Below are positions 59,314-64,000 of a stretch of DNA of 64,000 nt, one piece after another. A program made the translations under genes and the position numbers. The notes beneath the pieces are model-generated. The model ran no database searches and was not told the DNA's origin. It saw only the letters and a program-made list of their open reading frames with translations. The stretch spans positions 992,001-1,056,000 of the forward strand of contig CAVSPW010000002.1 of the NCBI GenBank assembly GCA_963729935.1, given 5' to 3'. How positions within the stretch are numbered: position 1 is the first letter of the stretch; every line of letters starts with the position of its first letter. This stretch comes from CAIKMD01 sp963729935. Its GTDB lineage: Bacteria; Pseudomonadota; Alphaproteobacteria; ATCC43930; CGMCC-115725.

Positions 59314-59865
59314 GTGACGTCGCTCGCCGGACAATTACTCATCGCCATGCCGCAAATGCAGGATCCGCGCTTTGCGCGATCGGTGATCTTCATGTGCGCG
59401 CATAATCCCGATGGCGCGATGGGCCTCGTTATCAACAAGATCGTCGAGCAACCCTCGATCGAGGAGGTGCTGAGTCAACTCGGCCTCGCCAGCGACGGTT
59501 TCCGCGGCACGCCGGTTCATTTCGGCGGCCCGGTCGAGTCCGGCCGCGGCTTCGTGCTTCATTCCGCCGATTACACCGAGCCCGCGACACTGGTGGTGGG
59601 CACGCACATCGGTCTCACCGCGACCCTGGATATTCTGCGCGCGATCACGAGCGGCGAGGGACCGCGGCGACGCCTGCTGGCCTTGGGCTATGCCGGCTGG
59701 GGCCCCGGCCAGCTCGACATCGAGATCCAATCCAATGGCTGGCTCCACGTCGCCGCCGATGACGATCTTATCTTCGACGAAGGGCTCCAGGATAAGTGGC
59801 GCCGTGCGCTCGGCAAGCTGGGGATCGACCCTTCCGCGCTCTCGGGCGACGCCGGTCACGCCTAA
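59314..59865 (+). CDS. YqgE/AlgH family protein
   Basis: A 183-residue conserved protein of unclear function (AlgH was linked to alginate regulation in Pseudomonas). Family signature: GQLLIAMPQMQDPRFARSVIFMCAHNPDGAMGLVINK, then FGGPVESGRGFVLHS, and LGYAGWGPGQLDIEI. Start GTG at 59314 with AAGGAA 9 nt upstream; TTG at 59308 is an alternative. It is divergent from dsbD and faces a 32-bp tandem repeat at its 3' end. Confidence 0.92.
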   Translation: MTSLAGQLLIAMPQMQDPRFARSVIFMCAHNPDGAMGLVINKIVEQPSIEEVLSQLGLASDGFRGTPVHFGGPVESGRGFVLHSADYTEPATLVVGTHIGLTATLDILRAITSGEGPRRRLLALGYAGWGPGQLDIEIQSNGWLHVAADDDLIFDEGLQDKWRRALGKLGIDPSALSGDAGHA

Positions 59866-59876
59866 AGCGGGGCTGC

Positions 59877-59962
59877 GCTTCGCACGTCAGGTGCTACGGG
59901 ATTTCTTGGCTTCGCACGTCAGGTGCTACGGGATTTTTCCGCTTCGCACGTCAGGTGCTACG
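59877..59962. repeat. 32-bp tandem repeat, 2.7 copies, at the 3' end of the GNAT gene
   Basis: Copies begin at 59877, 59909 and 59941 (period 32). Each has a shared core of 21 identical bases starting GCTTCGCACG and ending GTGCTACG, and the first two also share GGATTT. The third copy contains the last codons and stop of the minus-strand GNAT gene; the other two lie downstream of that stop. There are no spacers between units. Confidence 0.9.
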
Positions 59963-60562
59963 CTTCTGCCATTCGCCGGCGAGCATGCCGAACAGCACGT
60001 GGTCCTGCCACTGGCCGTTGATGCAGAGATATTCGCGCGCATAGCCTTCCTCGCGGAATCCGGTTTTGCGCAACAGCGCGCGGCTCCGCACGTTGTGAGG
60101 CAGGCAGGCGGCTTCGACCCGGTGCAGCCGGAGCCGCTCGAATGCGAATTTCAGCGTGAGCTCGAGCCCCTCGGTCATATAGCCCTGATGCGCATAGCGC
60201 TCGCCGATCCAATAGCCGATGCTGCAGCTCTCGGCGACGCCGCGACGGACATTGGTGAGGCTGATGCCGCCCAGCTGCGCGCCGTCTTCCGCGCGAAAGA
60301 GCAGAAAGGTGTAGCCTTGGTCGCTGTGCCATTCGAGCGCATAGCGCGCAAGCCGGCGCCGGAAGGCCGCGCGCGACAGGGCGTCATCGCTCCAAATCGG
60401 CTCCCACGGCGTGAGGAAAGCGCGCGACGCCTCGCGAAGCTCCGCCCAAGCCTGCCAGTCCTGGCGATCGGGCGCGCGCAGGGCCACGCGCCGTCCCGCG
60501 AGATGAAAAGGGGGCGGTGCCGTGCCGAACAGGCGTTGCAACCGAAGCAGATCGAGCGCCAC
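59951..60562 (-). CDS. GNAT N-acetyltransferase, RimJ/RimL type
   Basis: Acetyl-CoA-dependent acetyltransferase of 203 residues, similar to ribosomal-protein-alanine acetyltransferases: HLAGRRVALRAPDRQDWQAW, FLTPWEPIW, GGISLTNVRRGVAESCSIGYWIGERYAHQGYMTEGLEL (acetyl-CoA site) and AACLPHNVRSRALLRKTGFREEGYAREYL. Start is the GTG at 60562; a G-rich tract precedes it. Third gene of thrC-M16-GNAT, 20 nt after the peptidase gene. Its stop lies inside a tandem repeat. Confidence 0.9.
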   Translation of the reverse strand: MALDLLRLQRLFGTAPPPFHLAGRRVALRAPDRQDWQAWAELREASRAFLTPWEPIWSDDALSRAAFRRRLARYALEWHSDQGYTFLLFRAEDGAQLGGISLTNVRRGVAESCSIGYWIGERYAHQGYMTEGLELTLKFAFERLRLHRVEAACLPHNVRSRALLRKTGFREEGYAREYLCINGQWQDHVLFGMLAGEWQKRST

Positions 60563-60582
60563 CCCCGCCCCCGCCCCCCGCT
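60563..60582 (-). promoter_or_regulatory. Poly-G tract as ribosome binding region of the GNAT gene
   Basis: On the minus strand the 20-nt intergenic region is nearly all G with two C interruptions: runs of 6, 5 and 5 G (60579-60574, 60572-60568, 60566-60562). The last G is the first base of the GTG start. No other Shine-Dalgarno sequence is seen. Confidence 0.55.
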
Positions 60583-61842
60583 TCAATGTCTCAGTTGTTC
60601 GACGAGGTGCGCGTAATCCTCGATCCTGCCGATCGGCCCGAGCGCGGTGAGCGTCGGGACGGTATTGGTGAGCCGCCGCGCGACGCGAATCACCGCATCT
60701 TCGTCGACGGCGTCGATATGACGGACCAGCTCCGCCGGGTCGAGCGGCCGACCGAAAACCAGCATATGGCTTGCCTGCTGCTCGCACCGCGCCGAGGTTC
60801 CTTCGAGCGACATGAGGAGCCCGGCTTTGAGCTGCGCCCGCGCCCGCTCGAGCTCGGCTGGAAGAAGGCCCGCTTCGAGCTTGCGGATCTCGGCGGTCAA
60901 GACGGGGAGCAGCTCGGCCGCCTCGTTCTCGCCCGTCCCGGCATAGATGCCGAACACGCCGCCATCGCTGTAGCTGTGGCTGAACGAGTAGATCGAGTAG
61001 ACGAGACCCCGCTTCTCGCGGATTTCCTGGAAGAGGCGCGAGGACATGCCGCCGCCCAACGCCGTCGAGAGCACGGAAGCCGCGTAATAGTCGCGATCGG
61101 CGAAGGCGAAGCCGGGGAAACCCAGGAGGATATGGACCTGCTCCAGATCGCGCTGCTGGCGCAGATCGCCGCCAACGTAGCGCGCCGGCTCGGTTTTTGC
61201 CGCGCTCTGGGCGGAGAGCGCGGAAAACGCACGCTCGGCCAGGCCGACAAGCGTCTCATGCGCGACATTGCCCGCCGCGACCAGCATCATGCCCGGCGCG
61301 GCATAGGTGCTCTTTTGGTAGTCGGCGACGCTTTCGCGGCCGAGCTGCTTGATGATCTCGGTGCGACCCAGGACGGGCTGTCCCATCGGCTGATCGGGAA
61401 AGGCGCGTTCCTGGAACAAATCGTAGATGATATCGTCGGGCGTATCCTGGGCCTGGCCGATCTCTTGCAGGATCACCGTGCGCTCGCGCTCGAGCTCCGC
61501 GGCCTCGAAGGTCGAGTGTTGCAGGATATCGGCGAGAATATCGACCGCAAGCCCGACATCCGCCTTCAACATCTTGGCGTAATAGGCGGTGTGTTCGCGC
61601 GAGGTATAGGCATTGACATGGCCGCCGACCGCCTCGATCTCCGCCGCGATGTCGAGCGCGCTGCGGCGCTTGGTGCCTTTGAACGCCATATGCTCCAGCA
61701 GATGGGCGACGCCGTTGATCGCGGCCGGCTCGTGCCGCGTGCCGACATCGACCCAGACGCCGATCGAGACCGTCTCGACCGAGTCCATCCGGTCGGTCAC
61801 GACGCGCATGCCGTTGGCAAGCCGGCTGACCATCACCGTCAT
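60583..61842 (-). CDS. M16 family zinc peptidase (mitochondrial-processing-peptidase-like)
   Basis: Metallopeptidase of 419 residues with the inverted zinc motif H47-L-L-E-H51 in GVAHLLEHMAFKGTKRRSA, and the downstream family part YTSREHTAYYAKMLKADVGLAVDILADIL. The second, catalytically inactive half (QVHILLGFPGFAFADRDYYAASVLSTALGGGMSSRLFQEIREKRGLVYSI) completes the M16B fold. Start ATG overlaps the thrC stop (ATGA); the thrC-M16-GNAT order is conserved in alphaproteobacteria. Confidence 0.95.
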   Translation of the reverse strand: MTVMVSRLANGMRVVTDRMDSVETVSIGVWVDVGTRHEPAAINGVAHLLEHMAFKGTKRRSALDIAAEIEAVGGHVNAYTSREHTAYYAKMLKADVGLAVDILADILQHSTFEAAELERERTVILQEIGQAQDTPDDIIYDLFQERAFPDQPMGQPVLGRTEIIKQLGRESVADYQKSTYAAPGMMLVAAGNVAHETLVGLAERAFSALSAQSAAKTEPARYVGGDLRQQRDLEQVHILLGFPGFAFADRDYYAASVLSTALGGGMSSRLFQEIREKRGLVYSIYSFSHSYSDGGVFGIYAGTGENEAAELLPVLTAEIRKLEAGLLPAELERARAQLKAGLLMSLEGTSARCEQQASHMLVFGRPLDPAELVRHIDAVDEDAVIRVARRLTNTVPTLTALGPIGRIEDYAHLVEQLRH

Positions 61843-63263
61843 GGCGCCGCTCCGGCGAGAACTGCGCGGGCATGGGCGCGAACGAAATCCTCGACCGCGG
61901 CCAGATCATTCGGCAAAGAGGGCGCGCGCTCCGGGATCGTCGAGACCTGCGCCAGCCGTGCCGGCAGTTCGGGCTTCCTGCCGATCGCGCGTTCGACAGC
62001 GTCAGGGAATTTCGCCGGATGCGCCGTTGCCAGCGCCACCATCGGGACGCTGCGATCCGTGCGCTTGGCACGGGCGGCGGCAACCGCCACCGCGCCATGC
62101 GGATCGAGGATGACACCCGTGGCCCGATAGGTAGCGGCGATTTCCGCAAGGATGCCCTGATCGTCGACGCGATGGGCCGCGAAGAGCCTGGCGGCTTGCT
62201 GCCATTCGGCGCGCGAAGCCGGGAGAGTTCCGCTGCGGCGGAACGAGGTCATCGCCTCGGCCACCCGGGCCGCGTCGCCGCCCGTCAGCTCGAAATAGAG
62301 CCGCTCGAAATTGCTCGCGACCTGAATATCCATGCTCGGCGAGAGCGACGGCTCGACCGCGCCGATGGTCATGACGCCGTCATTGATGAAACGCGCGAGG
62401 ATGTCGTTGCGATTGGTGCCGATGACCAGCTCGGCGATCGGCAGGCCCATACGGCGCGCGACATGGGCGGCATAGACATTCCCGAAATTTCCGGTCGGCA
62501 CCGAAAACGCGACCGAGCGCTCGGGTGCGCCGAGCGTCACCGCGCTTGCGACGTAGTAGACGATCTGGGCCATGATGCGGGCCCAATTGATCGAATTGAC
62601 CGCGGACAGCGCGAGCTCGCGCCGGAACTTCGCGTCGGCGAACATCGCCTTCACGAGATCCTGGCAATCATCGAAAGTGCCGTCGATGGCGATTGCATGC
62701 ACATTGTCCGCCGTCACGGTCGTCATCTGCCGGCGCTGCATTTCGGCGATCCGGCCCTTGGGATAGAGCATGAAGATGTCGATCGCCTCGCGATCGCGGC
62801 AGGCGGCGATCGCCGCCGAGCCGGTATCGCCCGACGTCGCGCCGACGATCGTGACGCAGGCGCGACGTTTGGCCAGCACATGATCGAAGAGCCGGCCCAC
62901 GAGCTGAAGCGCAAAATCCTTGAAGGCGAGAGTCGGGCCGTGAAAGAGCTCCAAGAGGTAGAGCCCGTCGCCCAGATCCTTGAGCGGCGCGACCGCCGGA
63001 TCGTCGAAAGAGCGATACGCGTCGGCGACCATCTTTTGCCAATCGAGCGGCGCGATCGTGCCGTCGAGGAACGGCGCCATCACCCGGGCGGCGATCTCGG
63101 CATAGGACTGGCCGCGCAGCGCACGCAGATCTTCGGGACGAAGTTGCGGCCAGGCCTCGGGCACATAGAGCCCGCCATCCGGCGCAAGCCCCGCGAGAAG
63201 AACCTCGTCGAAGAGCAAGAATTCCGGCGGTCGCCTGGCGTCGCGGGTGCTGCTATAGGGCAA
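61839..63263 (-). CDS. thrC: Threonine synthase
   Basis: Converts O-phosphohomoserine to threonine, PLP-dependent. 474 residues: SSTRDARRPPEFLLFDEVLLAGLAPDGGLYVPE, the PLP lysine K115 in FHGPTLAFKDFALQLVG, VGATSGDTGSAAI (phosphate loop) and AFSVPTGNFGNVYAAHVARRMGLPI. TTG start at 63263 is the first possible start in the frame. Follows homoserine kinase in the pathway (thrB at 55 kb). Confidence 0.95.
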   Translation of the reverse strand: MPYSSTRDARRPPEFLLFDEVLLAGLAPDGGLYVPEAWPQLRPEDLRALRGQSYAEIAARVMAPFLDGTIAPLDWQKMVADAYRSFDDPAVAPLKDLGDGLYLLELFHGPTLAFKDFALQLVGRLFDHVLAKRRACVTIVGATSGDTGSAAIAACRDREAIDIFMLYPKGRIAEMQRRQMTTVTADNVHAIAIDGTFDDCQDLVKAMFADAKFRRELALSAVNSINWARIMAQIVYYVASAVTLGAPERSVAFSVPTGNFGNVYAAHVARRMGLPIAELVIGTNRNDILARFINDGVMTIGAVEPSLSPSMDIQVASNFERLYFELTGGDAARVAEAMTSFRRSGTLPASRAEWQQAARLFAAHRVDDQGILAEIAATYRATGVILDPHGAVAVAAARAKRTDRSVPMVALATAHPAKFPDAVERAIGRKPELPARLAQVSTIPERAPSLPNDLAAVEDFVRAHARAVLAGAAP

Positions 63264-63360
63264 AATCTGATCCCGAATGCGCGCGAAACCAAAAGAGCCT
63301 AGACCCGGCCAGCCTTGCCCGCAACGGGCCGCTTGGCGGCGCTTCCAAAGCCCGATCTTC

Positions 63361-63413
63361 GCGCCGCGCCCTGAAAAATCTCAACAAATTGGGTTCTTTT
63401 TGTAATTTTTACA
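63361..63413. promoter_or_regulatory. AT-rich island upstream of thrC with an inverted repeat
   Basis: The 63264-63537 interval (274 bases) holds no gene that I can support. Its centre is an unusually AT-rich stretch with the perfect inverted repeat TGTAA-TTT-TTACA (63401-63413). It probably carries the promoter or an operator of thrC-M16-GNAT, but I cannot place -35 and -10 boxes with confidence; TTACAA (minus strand, 63409-63404) is only a weak -35 candidate. Confidence 0.35.
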
Positions 63414-63537
63414 GTCGCCGGGCGATCGACGGGAGCCCGGTTCCACGCTTTTCGCGTACGCGAGATCAAGAGGTGGGGTGCGCCAACACCTGTTCAAGGC
63501 GGGGGGCGGCCCACCAGCGCACCAAAGCCCGAGCCGA

Positions 63538-64000
63538 TCACAGATCCAGCACCAGCTTCTCGCTCTTCGATCCGGAGCAGCAGATCATCATGGTCTTGCT
63601 CGCCTTGCGCTCGGCTTCGGTGAGCACGACGTCGCGATGGTCGGGAATGCCTTCGAGCACTTTGGTCTCGCAAGTCCCGCATACGCCTTCGAGACAGGAG
63701 GACGGCACGTCGAGCCCGGCATCGGTCAGGGTCTCGAGGATGGTCTTGCCCGGTGCGATGGTGAAGCTCTTGCCGGTCTTCGCCAGCACCACCGTAAAGC
63801 CGCCCGCGGCCGCCGGCGCTTCCTTTGCCGTGAAATATTCGACATGGACGCGCTCGCGCGGCAGATCCTTCGTCGCCTCCTCGAAGGCCGCCAGCATCGG
63901 CAACGGTCCGCAGCAATAGAGATGCGTCGTCGGCGCGGCGTTCGCCACCACCGAAACGATATCGAGCATCTTGCCCCCCGGCTCGCCGTCGAAATTGAAG
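63538..64000 (-). CDS. 2Fe-2S ferredoxin-reductase-type oxidoreductase (N-terminus outside window)
   Basis: C-terminal part of a phthalate-dioxygenase-reductase-like protein (VanB/PDR family: FMN/FAD and NAD domains then plant-type ferredoxin). Visible are the NAD-domain end with THLYCCGPLPMLAAFEEAT, VHVEYFTAKE, and the ferredoxin domain with cluster cysteines in SSCLEGVCGTCETKV and a final ICCSGSKSEKLVLDL. The frame is open upstream of the ATG at 63969 (residues DGEPGGK), so the gene continues beyond the edge. It would hand electrons to a Rieske-type oxygenase; the partner is outside the window. Confidence 0.9.
   Translation of the reverse strand, partial: FNFDGEPGGKMLDIVSVVANAAPTTHLYCCGPLPMLAAFEEATKDLPRERVHVEYFTAKEAPAAAGGFTVVLAKTGKSFTIAPGKTILETLTDAGLDVPSSCLEGVCGTCETKVLEGIPDHRDVVLTEAERKASKTMMICCSGSKSEKLVLDL

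Noticed and set aside
59877..59962. Short direct repeats of 32 bp resembling a CRISPR array
   Set aside because: The units are contiguous and carry no unique spacers; no cas gene is present in the window.
1..64000. tRNA, rRNA or mobile element genes
   Set aside because: I saw no tRNA-like cloverleaf, T-arm consensus, transposase motif or insertion-sequence ends in any intergenic region.

Overview
The window looks like one contiguous stretch of core chromosome from a GC-rich alphaproteobacterium, most likely Rhodospirillales-like. This is judged by gene content and order, not by a database search. Supporting signs are a Rieske / cytochrome b / separate cytochrome c1 operon, a PetP/PetR-type MarR plus OmpR pair, a Phasin_2-type phasin with a TGC-rich operator, UbiK, aerobic HemF, an AlgH/YqgE protein, a short phosphatidylserine decarboxylase next to pssA, and dense 4-nt start/stop overlaps. 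I see no insertion sequence, prophage, CRISPR array, rRNA or tRNA. No gene-free stretch exceeds 300 bases; the longest (63264-63537, 274 bases) is described below.

Layout. 1-5.0 kb: uvrC (5' end outside the window), pgsA, then the molybdenum cofactor genes mobB-moeA-moaD-moaE. 5.0-9.2 kb: ilvE, divergent from a regulatory block (MarR regulator, OmpR-type regulator with a 1-nt frameshift, EnvZ-like kinase), then an orphan HATPase gene. 9.3-12.5 kb (minus strand): phasin, TetR-family regulator, proC, YbjN-domain protein, ubiK. 12.6-21.5 kb (plus strand): hldD, lgt, a MidA-like methyltransferase, pgeF, a lipoprotein, prs, rplY, pth, ychF and a dienelactone hydrolase, closed by two hairpins. 21.6-26.3 kb (minus): mtnA-mtnP, then petC-petB-petA. 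26.5-27.8 kb: trmL-hemF. 27.9-31.7 kb (minus, transcribed DUF1285, Nudix, DUF6111, CCA transferase, MFS), divergent by 35 nt from 31.7-38.4 kb, an operon of MoxR ATPase, DUF58, BatA/DUF4159 and VWA/glutamine-amidotransferase-like membrane proteins. It is followed by psd-pssA. 40-46 kb: luciferase-like oxidoreductase, prfC, an exported protein, a flavin monooxygenase and small unknowns. 46.4-49.9 kb (minus): an Mla-type lipid transport operon. 50-55 kb: apt facing a polyamine ABC operon headed by an unknown lipoprotein. 55-64 kb: thrB-rnhA, a peroxiredoxin, dsbD, algH, the thrC-M16 peptidase-GNAT operon, and the C-terminal part of a ferredoxin-type reductase.

How the genes fit together. Purine and PRPP salvage is linked: MtnP releases adenine, Apt reuses it, Prs supplies PRPP. 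pgsA, psd and pssA make phospholipid head groups, while the Mla operon moves lipids across the envelope. thrB and thrC are the last two steps to threonine. petABC with hemF and ubiK serves aerobic respiration.

No obviously new defence or biosynthetic system is present. The least understood block is the MoxR/VWA operon (31.7-38.4 kb). The most useful local signals are the frameshift in the response regulator, a MarR-type palindrome on the divergent ilvE promoter, the phasin promoter and operator, repeated promoter placement suggesting leaderless mRNAs, two REP-like hairpins, and a 32-bp tandem duplication of a gene's 3' end.
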